Part shown: positions 18,383 to 27,266 of the stretch, piece after piece | How positions within the stretch are numbered: the first letter of the stretch is position 1 | Layout: each line of letters begins with the position of its first letter | Source of the DNA: CBDDEI01 sp965226775 | GTDB lineage: Bacteria; Chloroflexota; Dehalococcoidia; SHYD01 | Assembly (NCBI GenBank): GCA_965226775.1 | Contig: CBDDEI010000002.1 | Location: 1,860,001 to 1,924,000 of the forward strand | DNA: 64,000 nt | Reading direction: 5' to 3' | Position numbers and translations under genes: made by a program | The notes under the pieces: generated by a model | What the model saw: the letters and a program-made list of their open reading frames with translations, nothing else | The model's database searches: none | Told to the model about the DNA's origin: nothing

Positions 18383-18410
18383 GGCAGGGCCAAGACCCTG
18401 CCTTTTGTGT
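18383..18410 (+). terminator. Terminator-like hairpin
   Basis: GGCAGGG, six-base loop, CCCTGCC, then TTTTGT. Just upstream lie further short hairpins (cggcc-cgtaa-ggccg near 18331 and ctcct-gcat-aggag near 18355), so the 18325-18410 stretch may be a structured RNA ending in a terminator. No known riboswitch or T-box signature was recognised. Confidence 0.5.
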
Positions 18411-18590
18411 CGAACGGGCATTAGAGTCTTAGAAGCCAGCCCGACGGCATCCGCTTGTGAAAAGATGGTCCAACACATCATTCAACAATCATGTTCACGG
18501 AAAGGGAACGAGATTGATCGAACGGGCACTTAGAGCTTGTTACTTAGGATTTCTAGCAGATTGGCAGTAAACGATCCGACGGCATCCGCT
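18410..18590. repeat. Two degenerate copies of a short direct repeat
   Basis: Copy 1 (18410-18455) and copy 2 (18518-18590) share tcgaacgggca.ttagag at the left and gacggcatccgct at the right, with copy 2 carrying about 27 extra bases in the middle. They lie between the terminator-like hairpin and leuS and may be footprints of an old insertion or duplication. Confidence 0.6.
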
Positions 18591-18635
18591 ACGTTCAGCC
18601 AACGTAATTGGCAAGCTCATTCTGCAAGCTCCACT

Positions 18636-18815
18636 GAAATTGTATCGGCGGAAATTAAGCTGGATACCCTGCAATTGGTAACTGCATTCGGGCAAGCCTG
18701 TGCTTATCGTCTGTTTAGCCATAAATCGTATCTAGTTGTGCCTAACTTAGATTCGCCTCAAGACGAAGTAGCAAGATTGGATGCATTCGGATTGATCTTG
18801 TTTGATGCGTCTTGA
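18636..18815 (+). pseudogene. Possible PD-(D/E)XK-like protein fragment
   Basis: A + frame reads IVSAEIKLDTLQLVTAFGQ, then ACAYRLFSHKSYLVVPNL, and ends ARLDAFGLILFDAS. The AEIK followed by a helix with GQ and Y resembles the third motif and helix of restriction-endonuclease-like folds, as in proteins where EIK..(..)GQ..AY is found. There is no upstream half with a start, so I read it as the C-terminal remnant of a nuclease-fold gene. The family is not firmly identified. Confidence 0.35.
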
Positions 18816-18868
18816 AAGACATCCAGAGATGTTTTGAAGCAGAGATGTTTTCGTAGTCGGAGTAACTC

Positions 18869-21321
18869 ATGGCAGAACGGTATAACCCCCAAGAGATAGA
18901 ACCCAAGTGGCAGGAGCGCTGGGAGGCGGAGGGCCTCTATCGCCTCAACCCAAATCCCAGCAAACCCAAGTGGTACGCCCTCACCATGTTTCCCTACACC
19001 TCGGGCGACCTCCACTGCGGCCACTGGTACGCCATGGGCCCCTCCGACGTGCAGGCCCGCTACAAGCGCATGAAGGGCTACGACGTCTTCTTCCCGGTGG
19101 GATTTGACGCGTTCGGGCTGCCGGCGGAGAACGCCGCCATCTCGCGCGGCATCCACCCTCAGAAGTGGACGCTGGACAACGTAGTGCGCATGCGGGGCCA
19201 GCTCCGTAGCATCGGCGCGATGTTCGACTGGAACCAGGAGATCATCACGTGCCTGCCGGAGTACTATCGCTGGAACCAGTGGCTCTTCCTGCAGTTTTAT
19301 AAGAAGGGCTTGGCCTATCGCGCCAAGGCTGCCGCCAACTGGTGCCCTAGCTGCCAGACGGTGCTGGCCAACGAGCAGGTGGCGGCGGACGGCACCTGCG
19401 AGCGCTGCCATACCGTCGTGACCAAGCGGGACCTGGAGCAGTGGTTCTTCCGCATCACCCAGTACGCGGACGAGCTGCTGGAGTTTGGCGATCTGGAGTG
19501 GCCGGAGCGGGTTAAGACCATGCAGACCAACTGGATCGGCAGGAGCTACGGCACCGAGATGACCTTCCCTCTGGAACGGCCAGACCTGCCGGAGAAGGAG
19601 ATCCGCGTCTTCACCACCCGGCCGGACACCATCTACGGAGCGACCTTCATGGTGCTGGCCCCGGAGCATCCCCTGGTGGCCCAGCTCACCACCGCCGACA
19701 AGCAGGCAGAGGTGGACGCCTACCTGGAGGAGACCCGCCACCGCTCAGATATAGAGCGGCTCTCCACCGTGGGGGAAAAGAGCGGTGTCTTCATCGGCGC
19801 GTACTGCGTCAATCGCTTTACCGGGCAGCGCATCCCCATCTTCATTGCAGACTACGTGCTGATGCACTACGGCACCGGCGCGGTCATGGCCGTGCCCGCC
19901 CACGATACTCGTGACTTCGCCTTCGCGCAGAAGTACAGCCTGCCCATCGTGACCGTCATCGCGCCGCCCGGCTACCAGGGCGAGCCGCTGGCCGAGGCGT
20001 ACGTTGACCCCGGCGTCATGGTGAACTCCGGCGACTTCAACGGCCTCTCCAGCGCCGAGTTCATGGACAAGGTGAAAGACTACATAGAGGCACAGGGCTG
20101 GGGCGGCCGCAAGGTGTCCTACCGGCTGCGGGACTGGCTCATCTCCCGCCAGCGGTACTGGGGCACGCCCATCCCCATCATCTACTGCGACCAGTGCGGC
20201 ATAGTGCCCCTGCCGGAAGACCAGCTCCCCGTGCTGCTGCCGGAGGACGCGGAGTTCAAGCCCACGGGCGAGTCGCCGCTGAAGTACCACCAGGGCTTCT
20301 TCAACACCACCTGCCCCGACTGCGGTCGTCCTGCCACCCGTGAGACCGACACCATGGACACCTTCGTCGACTCCAGCTGGTATCAGATGCGCTACCTAAG
20401 CCCCGGCTATGAGCAAGGGCCCTTCGACCCCAAGGCGGCACGCTGGCATCCGGTGGACCAGTACACCGGCGGCGCAGAGCACGCTACGATGCATCTGCTC
20501 TACGCCCGCTTCTTCCACAAAGTGATACGAGACCTGGGGCTGGTGGATACGCCGGAGCCCTACCTGCGCCTGTTCAACCAGGGGCAGATCCTGGGGACAG
20601 ACGGCCAGCGCATGAGTAAGTCCCGGGGCAACGTGGTTGCGCCCGATGAAAATGTCTCCAGGTACGGCACAGATACCTTCCGCGCCTACCTCATGTTCCT
20701 TGGCCCCTGGGAGCAGGGCGGCCCGTACAACACCGACGGCATCAACGGCATCACGCGCTGGGTCAGCCGCGCGTGGACCTGGTGCTGGACACTTGGACTG
20801 CTTCCCGTTCCGGCACGCCGGGCGATGCGCCATTGAAGGAGCTGCAGCGTGTCACCCACCAGACCATCCGCCGCGTGGACGAAGACCTGGCCGATTTCCG
20901 CTTCAACACCATGTTGGCTGCGCTAATGGAGTTCACCAACTATCTGACCAAGCCGGAGACCCAGGCGCTCAGAGGCACGCCGGAATGGCGCGCCGCCCTG
21001 GAAGCGCTCATCCTAATGATTGCGCCCAGCACGCCTCACGTGGCAGAGGAGCTGTGGGAGCGGACCGGCCACCGTTTCAGCGTGCACCAGCAGCCGTTCC
21101 CCACCTGGGACCCCGCGCTGGTAACCAACGAAGAGATCACCCTGGTGGTGCAGGTGAACGGCAAGGTGCGGGACAAGCTCACCGTAGCCACCGGCGTGAA
21201 CGAGGCCCAGGCCCGAGAGCTGGCCCTAGCATCGGACAAAGTACAGTCGCAGCTAGACGGCAAGCAGGTAGCGCAGGTGATCTACGTGCCCGGCCGTCTT
21301 GTGAACGTGGTAATAAGATAG
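18869..21321 (+). CDS. leuS: Leucyl-tRNA synthetase, frameshifted
   Basis: Class I synthetase charging tRNA-Leu. The first frame (18869 to about 20780) has the HIGH-region YTSGDLHCGHWYAMGP, editing-domain residues, and the KMSKS-type DGQRMSKSRGNVV. The C-terminal anticodon-binding part continues in another frame from about 20780 to 21321 (HQTIRRVDEDLADFRFNTML, then NYLTKPETQALRG). The shift equals one missing base around tggacctggtg (20776-20786), consistent with a ccc run read as cc. Joined length, about 817 residues, is normal. No T-box was recognised upstream. Loss of this enzyme would be lethal unless another copy exists. Confidence 0.95.
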
Positions 21322-21379
21322 TAGCGTTAATCAGCTTAGAATATGAGCCCGTTCGCGCGCTGACCAGCGGAGGTAAACA

Positions 21380-21793
21380 ATGTCAGGATTCGCAGACCTC
21401 GTAATCTTACAAAAAAACTCTCCGATCATTGTTGTAGAAGTGAAGCGCCGAGAAATAGATAAGTGGTTCGAGGGCCCAGTCATCACACAATTGAATGCCC
21501 TTACCAAACAGATGCACGCAAAATGGGGCGTTCTAGTTGATCCTCAATACACAAGAATATTCAGAGGTGACGACTTCAAAGCACCGCTTGTAAAGAAGAA
21601 AACGTTGGACATCTTAAAGTTAACAGGGCTTCCGCACGAGTCTCCCGGCGAACTTCTACTTGTTGAGGCCATCGAAAGATGGTGCACGAAGCTCCGAGCC
21701 TTACCTCACGGAACCTATGAGGAACTTCCAGCAGACTTTGTTCAAGATATCCAAACAACTGATGATGCGGTGAGAGAGTACGCCTTTGCCTAA
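21380..21793 (+). CDS. PD-(D/E)XK nuclease-like protein
   Basis: 137 residues. It opens with a compact nuclease core: D6 in MSGFADLVILQKN, then E20 and K22 in PIIVVEVKRREID, and a following helix with Q37 (ITQLNALTKQM). Then WGVLVDPQYTRIFRGDDF, as in type I restriction R-subunit N-terminal-like domains. It lacks helicase domains, so it is a stand-alone nuclease fold. AT-richer than leuS. The ribosome-binding site ggaggtaaaca precedes the ATG. Its last 8 bases overlap the PIN gene, so the two are probably translated together. Function unknown; defence or toxin-antitoxin-like activity is inference. Confidence 0.65.
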   Translation: MSGFADLVILQKNSPIIVVEVKRREIDKWFEGPVITQLNALTKQMHAKWGVLVDPQYTRIFRGDDFKAPLVKKKTLDILKLTGLPHESPGELLLVEAIERWCTKLRALPHGTYEELPADFVQDIQTTDDAVREYAFA

Positions 21794-22370
21794 GACTGTC
21801 ATCGTTGACACTACGTGGGTTGTGGATGTCACGATGCAACGATCAACTGCATCTATCAGATTGTGGGATGAGATTCAGCAGAATAACGTCACGCTCTACC
21901 TCCCTGCAATTTGTGTTATTGAAGCCATTAGGAGGCTGGACGAAGAGTCCAGGAAACGTCGAGAGTTAGTCCGTAGGCTTGATGCTTATAAGACAGATGT
22001 CAAACGTATGCCAGCATTTGATCAGGCAATCCAGCACATCTCCGATGTTCAAGATGAATTAAGTATTACGGAGGGCCCCTTCGAGCAACACTTCTGGTCT
22101 ACCCTCGAACGAACTACAGGCAAAGCGATCGTAATCGATGTAGATAGGGATTTTGTATCTATAGCTGGGATAGTTAGAGATCAAGTCGGATTAGCACCTG
22201 CAGATTCATCTGTACTGGCTGCTGTATTAATAGCCAATTGGGACAAGAAAACTAACTGCTTCTTATCAGCTAACCACACTGATTTTGATAGGCCGGATGT
22301 TAAACAACTGCTGAAGGAGCAGGGAATTAAATACTTCCGAAACGCTGACGAGTTCTTGAACGCAACCTAG
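21786..22370 (+). CDS. PIN-domain protein
   Basis: 194 residues with the PIN-domain acidic pattern: D8 in VIVDTTWVVDV, E46 in AICVIEAIRR, an acidic residue in LAPADSSVLAAVLIAN (about 140) and one in CFLSANHTDFDRPDV (about 165). PIN proteins are metal-dependent RNases. It is longer than typical VapC toxins (about 130), with an added helical region (about 48-95). It starts with TTG inside the stop region of the upstream nuclease-like gene, so the pair is probably coupled. Lower GC than the flanks. No obvious antitoxin-type DNA-binding protein is adjacent. Confidence 0.65.
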   Translation: MPKTVIVDTTWVVDVTMQRSTASIRLWDEIQQNNVTLYLPAICVIEAIRRLDEESRKRRELVRRLDAYKTDVKRMPAFDQAIQHISDVQDELSITEGPFEQHFWSTLERTTGKAIVIDVDRDFVSIAGIVRDQVGLAPADSSVLAAVLIANWDKKTNCFLSANHTDFDRPDVKQLLKEQGIKYFRNADEFLNAT

Positions 22371-22422
22371 TCCACCACATTCTTCCTCACGCCAAATCCC
22401 ACAACACGGAAAGGAACACAAC

Positions 22423-23358
22423 ATGCGAGCCGTAGTAGTTGACCCGTCTAGCGCTCAGAAACTAGTACTGCAGGAGGTAGACGCTCCGCAGCCCTTGCCC
22501 AGCGAGGCCCTGGTGAACGTCTCCGCCATCTCCCTGAACCGCGGCGAGGTGCGCAGCTCCCTAGCAGGCACCCAGCCGGGCGCGCGTCCCGGATGGGACC
22601 TGGCCGGCACGGTGGAGCAGGCCGCCGCCGATGGCACCGGCCCTCAGGCCGGGCAGCGGGTGGTCGGCATTCTGCGCACGCGGGCGTGGGCCGAGCAGGC
22701 CGCGGTGCCCACCGCACAGCTCGCCGTGCTGCCCGAGGGCGTCTCTTTTGAGCAGGCCTCTACCCTACCTGTAGCAGGACTCACCGCCCTCTACGGACTG
22801 GGCATCGCGGGGAGTTTGCTGGCGCGCAGCGTGCTCATCACCGGCGCATCGGGCGGCGTGGGCCACCTGGCAGTGCAGCTCGCGCTGGAGTCGGGCGCAT
22901 CGGAGGTGGTCGGCACGGTGCGGCAAGAGAAGCACGCCGCTGCAGTGCAGGCCGCGGGCGCAACCCAGGTCGTGGCAGATGAGACCGGCGAGGGTGCAAA
23001 GGCTTTTGGCCCCTACCATTTAGTCTTCGATGGCGTGGGCGGCCAGACGCTCGTTAACGCCCTGCCGACCCTTGCCAGCAACGGCTACTACGTCTACTAC
23101 GGCGGTAGCGGCGGCACCTCCGCCACTATCGAGCCTATGCGCATCCCCACCCCCTCAACCTTTTACCGCCTCAGCGTGTTTCAAGAGTTTGGCAAGGAGG
23201 CGGCCTCGCTGGGCCTGGCCCGCATGAGCCAGCTCATTGCGGCGGGCAAGCTGAATCCCCTCATCGACCTGGAAGCGCCGTGGACGGAGATTGCTTCCGT
23301 AGCCCAGAAGCTCGTTGACCGAGCCTACCCCGGCAAGGCCGTCCTGCACGTAAATTAA
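22423..23358 (+). CDS. Quinone oxidoreductase-like MDR protein
   Basis: 311 residues, medium-chain dehydrogenase/reductase without the catalytic zinc ligands. GroES-like N-terminal part (residues about 25-110), then the NADP-binding GASGGVGHLAVQLA motif near residue 140 and a second glycine-rich pattern (FDGVGGQTLVNALP). Typical of NADPH:quinone oxidoreductases. It follows the PIN gene by about 50 bp on the same strand but its GC-rich codon use matches the housekeeping genes. Substrate unknown. Confidence 0.85.
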   Translation: MRAVVVDPSSAQKLVLQEVDAPQPLPSEALVNVSAISLNRGEVRSSLAGTQPGARPGWDLAGTVEQAAADGTGPQAGQRVVGILRTRAWAEQAAVPTAQLAVLPEGVSFEQASTLPVAGLTALYGLGIAGSLLARSVLITGASGGVGHLAVQLALESGASEVVGTVRQEKHAAAVQAAGATQVVADETGEGAKAFGPYHLVFDGVGGQTLVNALPTLASNGYYVYYGGSGGTSATIEPMRIPTPSTFYRLSVFQEFGKEAASLGLARMSQLIAAGKLNPLIDLEAPWTEIASVAQKLVDRAYPGKAVLHVN

Positions 23359-23368
23359 GAGCTACCGT

Positions 23369-23452
23369 CTGTCATGCCGAGCATCGCGAAGCATCCTGAG
23401 CTAAGAAGTGAGTTCTTCGTCCTCGCCTTTGGCGAGTCTTCAGAATGACATT
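23369..23452. repeat. REP-like inverted repeat
   Basis: gtcatgccgagcatcgcgaagcatc at the left and a near reverse complement ending tcagaatgac at the right, with a gagttcttcg core between. Same family as the elements at 8341-8533. It separates the quinone reductase gene from the SDR gene and can form a hairpin. Confidence 0.7.
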
Positions 23453-23466
23453 GCACAAGAGGCACC

Positions 23467-24288
23467 ATGACCCAACACCATAACGGCCTGGACGGCCAGT
23501 TCGCCCTCATCCTGGGGGCATCTTCCGGCTTTGGCGGCGCGGTCGCGCTGGAGCTGGCCCGCCAAGGCATGCACATCTTCGGCGCGCACTTGGACCGCCG
23601 CGCAACGCTGCCCAACGTCGAGCAAATCGTCGGTGAGATACGGTCGCTGGGCCGAGAGGCCCACTTCTTCAACGTAAACGCGGCCGATGCCGAGAAGCGT
23701 GGGGGGGTCGTCGCCGCCATCAAGGAGCGAGTGACTGCGGACCCGTCCGGCCCACAGACGGTGAAGGTGCTGCTCCACTCTCTAGCCTTCGGCACACTGC
23801 GCCCCTACCTCTCGGAAGACCCCAAAGAGCGGCTGACACAGGCGCAGATGGAGATGACCCTGGACGTGATGGCCAACAGCCTGGTCTACTGGACCCAGGA
23901 CCTGCACTTTGCCGGCCTGCTGGGAGAGGGCAGCCGCATCTACGCCATGACCAGCGCAGGCTCTACCCGGGTAGTGCCCACCTACGGCGCGGTGTCTGCG
24001 GCGAAAGCGGCGCTGGAGAGCCACATCCGGCAGCTTGCGATGGAGCTGGCTCCCATGGGCGTGACCGCGAACGCCATCCGCGCCGGTGTGACCGATACTC
24101 CCGCGCTGCGACGCATCCCTGGCCACGAGAGCCTTATCAGCAAGGCAGAGGCGGGCAACCCCAGCGGCCGCATGACCACCCCCGAGGACATTGCGCAGGC
24201 AATTGCGGTGCTGGCCACCGATGGCACACGCTGGCTTACCGGCAACGTGCTGGGCGTGGACGGCGGAGAAGACATCGCAAGCTGGTAG
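23467..24288 (+). CDS. SDR-family oxidoreductase, enoyl-ACP reductase-like
   Basis: 273 residues. Rossmann fold with ILGASSGFGGAVALELARQG near residue 13-32. The active-site pattern is YGAVSAAKAALE, a Tyr-x6-Lys spacing as in FabI/FabL rather than the Tyr-x3-Lys of classical SDRs, and VLLHSLAFGTLRPY precedes it. The C-terminus WLTGNVLGVDGGEDI is typical. This fits a FabL-like enoyl-ACP reductase, but a different reductase role cannot be excluded. Confidence 0.75.
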   Translation: MTQHHNGLDGQFALILGASSGFGGAVALELARQGMHIFGAHLDRRATLPNVEQIVGEIRSLGREAHFFNVNAADAEKRGGVVAAIKERVTADPSGPQTVKVLLHSLAFGTLRPYLSEDPKERLTQAQMEMTLDVMANSLVYWTQDLHFAGLLGEGSRIYAMTSAGSTRVVPTYGAVSAAKAALESHIRQLAMELAPMGVTANAIRAGVTDTPALRRIPGHESLISKAEAGNPSGRMTTPEDIAQAIAVLATDGTRWLTGNVLGVDGGEDIASW

Positions 24289-24389
24289 GGGCTGCGCTTT
24301 AACGTCATTCCGGGGTCTCAGTTGAACGACTGAAGCTGATCTTGCAGCAAGACCCCGTCGATACGGGGACAGTATGAATCAATTAAGGA

Positions 24390-24845
24390 GTGTTGTTGAT
24401 CGACCGCACTCACGAGGCTGTAAATAACGTCGAGTGTAATCGTTTGCACGCCCTCATCACCCGGCTGAGCGATGCAAAGCTGAGTCTGCCCATGCCAGCG
24501 GGTTGGACGGTAGCCGCGGTGCTAGCGCATATCGTTCTTTGGGATGCGCGAGCCATATTCTTGATTGAGAAGTGGCAACGCGGCATTGAGCCTTCTGTTG
24601 CCGACTATGCGCCTGAGGACCTTGACTGGGTAAACGACGCGGCCAAACCGCTCTGTCTCGCGATTCCACCGCGTGATGCAGCGCTGCTCGCCCTCCGTCT
24701 CGCGGAGGAGGCTGATAGGAACATCAAAGCATTGAGTGATGAACTGCTCGCTAAGATAAGCGCAGTCGGAAGCCCTTTTGATCTGTCCCGAGCGGAACAC
24801 CGCAAAGCACACCTGGATGACATCGAACAAGTACTGAACTCTTGA
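24390..24845 (+). CDS. DinB-like/maleylpyruvate isomerase-type protein
   Basis: 151 residues, predicted four-helix bundle. The pattern GWTVAAVLAHIVLWDARAIF has the histidine used by DinB/MDMPI proteins to bind a metal, and the rest is amphipathic helices. The start is TTG, eight bases after an aaggag ribosome-binding site, which decides the start. Proteins of this fold are thiol-dependent S-transferases or unknown. Lower GC than its neighbours. Confidence 0.6.
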   Translation: MLLIDRTHEAVNNVECNRLHALITRLSDAKLSLPMPAGWTVAAVLAHIVLWDARAIFLIEKWQRGIEPSVADYAPEDLDWVNDAAKPLCLAIPPRDAALLALRLAEEADRNIKALSDELLAKISAVGSPFDLSRAEHRKAHLDDIEQVLNS

Positions 24846-24884
24846 GGAAATAGACCTCTCTAGCTACGCGGCTTTAAGAGACCC

Positions 24885-25340
24885 TTACTCCGGCGGCGCT
24901 GGTCGTTCCGCTGCCGGCCCCATATAGATCCACACCAGCCCCTGTCGCTCTACCATCGGATAGGAAATGGTCTTGAACGCGGCCACGTGGACCGCACCGC
25001 CGTCGATCCGCTGGCCTTCCACATCATACTTCCAGCCGTGGAGCATGCACTGGATGCCGTCCTCCGCGTTCCGGCCTGCCGCCAGCGAGCCGCCCTCGTG
25101 AGGGCAGAATGCGTCCAGCACGCCTAGCCGGCCACTGGTGTCTCGAAACACGATCAAGTGCTCGTTAAGCACACGCAGCCGCACGGGCGGCGCGTCCGCG
25201 GCCGGCAACTGGTCTACGGGAAGGACGGGGATCCAGTAGCGTCGCAATGCCTTGCCTACCGGGTTGTAGCGAGTGGCCCGGCGCAGGACGGTCGTTTCTT
25301 GAGCGGATAGCACGCGTTCAGTATATCCTGTCGCCCACAC
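24885..25340 (-). CDS. Rieske [2Fe-2S] domain protein, truncated oxygenase
   Basis: 151 residues. RRYWIPVLPVDQLP, then the Rieske ligands CPHEGGSLAAGRN (Cys-x-His) and CMLHGWKYDVEG (Cys-x2-His), as in the N-terminal domain of phthalate-type ring-hydroxylating oxygenases. Those enzymes are about 400 residues with a C-terminal mononuclear iron domain; here the protein ends soon after YMGPAAERPAPPE. It is either a stand-alone Rieske protein or a truncated gene. Nothing downstream on the minus strand restores the catalytic domain. Confidence 0.75.
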   Translation of the reverse strand: MWATGYTERVLSAQETTVLRRATRYNPVGKALRRYWIPVLPVDQLPAADAPPVRLRVLNEHLIVFRDTSGRLGVLDAFCPHEGGSLAAGRNAEDGIQCMLHGWKYDVEGQRIDGGAVHVAAFKTISYPMVERQGLVWIYMGPAAERPAPPE

Positions 25341-25406
25341 TTGAGATCGCTCTGCCGGTCACCTTGGCGACCTCATCGCGAAGACGGGGGAGGGAGGGCG
25401 CGGAAA

Positions 25407-25428
25407 GGCCAGGGCGTTTGCCCTGGCC
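25407..25428 (-). terminator. Hairpin downstream of sat
   Basis: GGCCAGGGC, four-base loop, GCCCTGGCC, a 9-bp perfect stem between the cysH-cysC-sat operon and the Rieske gene. On the minus strand it is followed by tttcc, so it is a weak intrinsic terminator at best. Confidence 0.55.
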
Positions 25429-25483
25429 TACGTTCATCACTATCTCCTGGACCTCTGGGAAGGGGTCGAGATGAGGGTATCCG

Positions 25484-26681
25484 CTACTTGGCGGCGCGGG
25501 CTGCGTCGATGAGGATGGTCGCCACTTCTGGCCGGCTGTACTCCGGCGGTGGCAGTGTGCCCTCTTGGAGCATGGTGCGCACCTGGGTGCCGCTCAGGTT
25601 CACATGATTGGTCGGATCGTGAGGGCATGTCTTCAGCGATGCCATTGCTCCGCACAACTGGCAGTAGAAGGTGTTATCGAAGAACAAGGGGATGATACCC
25701 AGTTCCGCAGGAGTGAACTCCTCGAAGATCTTCTGGGCGTCGTAGGTGCCATAGTAGCTCCCCACGCCGGCGTGGTCCCGTCCCACAATGAAGTGGGTGC
25801 AGCCGTAATTCTTCCGCACCATAGCGTGGAAGATGGCCTCACGCGGGCCTGCGTAGCGCATGGGCGCCGGCAGCACGGAGAGGAGGACCCTGTCCTCGGG
25901 GTAGTAGCCGTCTAGTAGCACCTGGTAGCAGCGCATCCGCACGTCCGCGGGAATGTCGTCACTCTTGGTTTCTCCCACTAGCGGGTGCAGCAGGAGGCCG
26001 TCGCAGATCTCCAACGCGGACTTCTGGATGTACTCGTGGGCGCGGTGCACAGGGTTGCGGGTCTGGAAGCCGACGATGCGTCGCCAGCCGCGCTCCCGAA
26101 AGCTTGCGCGGGTATCGGCAGGCGTCAGGCGATACTCCAGGAAGTCCTGGGGCACCGGCGGCGCGATGACGGTAACCTTGCCGCCCAGCAGCACGTCGCC
26201 CTGGGCATAGAGCATGGTCACACCCGGATGCGCCTCCTCCTCCGTGCGGAAGACCTGACGCGCCTCTAGGGCTTTGTCGTAATGATACTTCTCGGCAATC
26301 TCAAGCACGGCAACAATAGTCCCTGCGCCGTTGGCCAAGCGCCAGCTCCTGGCCCTCTTTCAGACCAGCAGCCTCCTCTTCCGAGACGGAGAGGGTGATG
26401 GGAATGCTCCACACAAGGCCGTTGGCTAGGTGCATGTTGTCACGCACCTCTTTGTAGTCACGCTCGCCCATGAAGCCCTCAATGGGAGAGTAGGCCCCGT
26501 TGGCCAGAAGTTCCAAGTCCCAGGTTTCCCGGACGGCTAGCGTGTGCTTCGGAAGGGATTTTGCCCGCTCCGCCAACGCGGCGGCATCGGTATCAGATGC
26601 CTTGCGGGAAACGAGCGTCCCGCCGTGGGGCGGGATAGCATCGGTTGTAGCTGTAGACATAGGTGTAGCGGAGACGGTCAT
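25484..26681 (-). CDS. sat: ATP sulfurylase, frameshifted
   Basis: Sulfate adenylyltransferase makes APS from sulfate and ATP. N-terminal frame (26681 to about 26340): LVSRKASDTDAAALAERA, LAVRETWDLELLANGAYSPI, EGFMGERDY. C-terminal frame (about 26340 to 25484): GFQTRNPVHRAHEYIQK (nucleotide-binding) and VGRDHAGVGSYYG. The shift equals one extra base at gccaagcgcc (26334-26341), where the expected QELALANGAGTIV is interrupted. Joined length about 399, normal. Its start codon overlaps the cysC stop by one base. Part of an assimilatory sulfate operon. Confidence 0.94.
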
Positions 26682-27238
26682 TAGGATACTCCCCCAGCCA
26701 CGGTGGACGCTGCGCCTACGTAACCCAGGTCTTGCAGCTTTTGCACGATCTTAGCGGCGCTCTCGTCAATGCTCTCTGTTTCTGAGTTCACAACTACGTC
26801 AGCGTTCCAGGGCGGCTCGTAGGGGTCGGAGACACCGGTGAAGTTCTGGAGCTCGCCTCGCAGCGCCTTCTCGTAGAGGCCCTTCACGTCGCGGCGGGTC
26901 AGCTCCTCGATGGAACACTCAACGTACACCTCGACGAAACGACCGATGTTCTGCCGCGCCTCATCCCGTACGTCACGGTAGGGCGAGATGGCGGCGGTGA
27001 TAGCAACCACATCATTACGAGTGAGCAGCTTTGCTACAAAGGCGATGCGCCGGATGTTGGTGTCCCGGTCTTCTTTAGAGAAACCCAGCCCTTTGCTGAG
27101 GTTGGTGCGAACTTCATCGCCGTCCAACACCTCAACCTTGTGACCGTGTTGCAGTAACGATTCGGTTACTTTGTTTGCCAGAGTGGACTTGCCGGCGCCC
27201 GAGAGGCCGGTGAACCAAAGGGTAAAACCTGAAGCCAT
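26681..27238 (-). CDS. cysC: Adenylylsulfate kinase
   Basis: 185 residues. P-loop GLSGAGKST at the N-terminus, DGDEVRTNLSKGLGFS after it, RIAFVAKLL and the PAPS-region YVECSIEELTRRDVKGLYEKA. It phosphorylates APS to PAPS. Placed between cysH and sat; the stop overlaps the sat start. The cysH product here looks like an APS-type reductase (see cysH), so PAPS may serve sulfation as well as reduction. Confidence 0.95.
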   Translation of the reverse strand: MASGFTLWFTGLSGAGKSTLANKVTESLLQHGHKVEVLDGDEVRTNLSKGLGFSKEDRDTNIRRIAFVAKLLTRNDVVAITAAISPYRDVRDEARQNIGRFVEVYVECSIEELTRRDVKGLYEKALRGELQNFTGVSDPYEPPWNADVVVNSETESIDESAAKIVQKLQDLGYVGAASTVAGGVS

Positions 27239-27266
27239 CTAGATGATTCCTCCCACCAATAGTTAG

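Noticed and set aside
18300..18868. T-box or riboswitch for leuS
   Set aside because: No T-box core (tggtaccgcg type), specifier or other known riboswitch motif was found.
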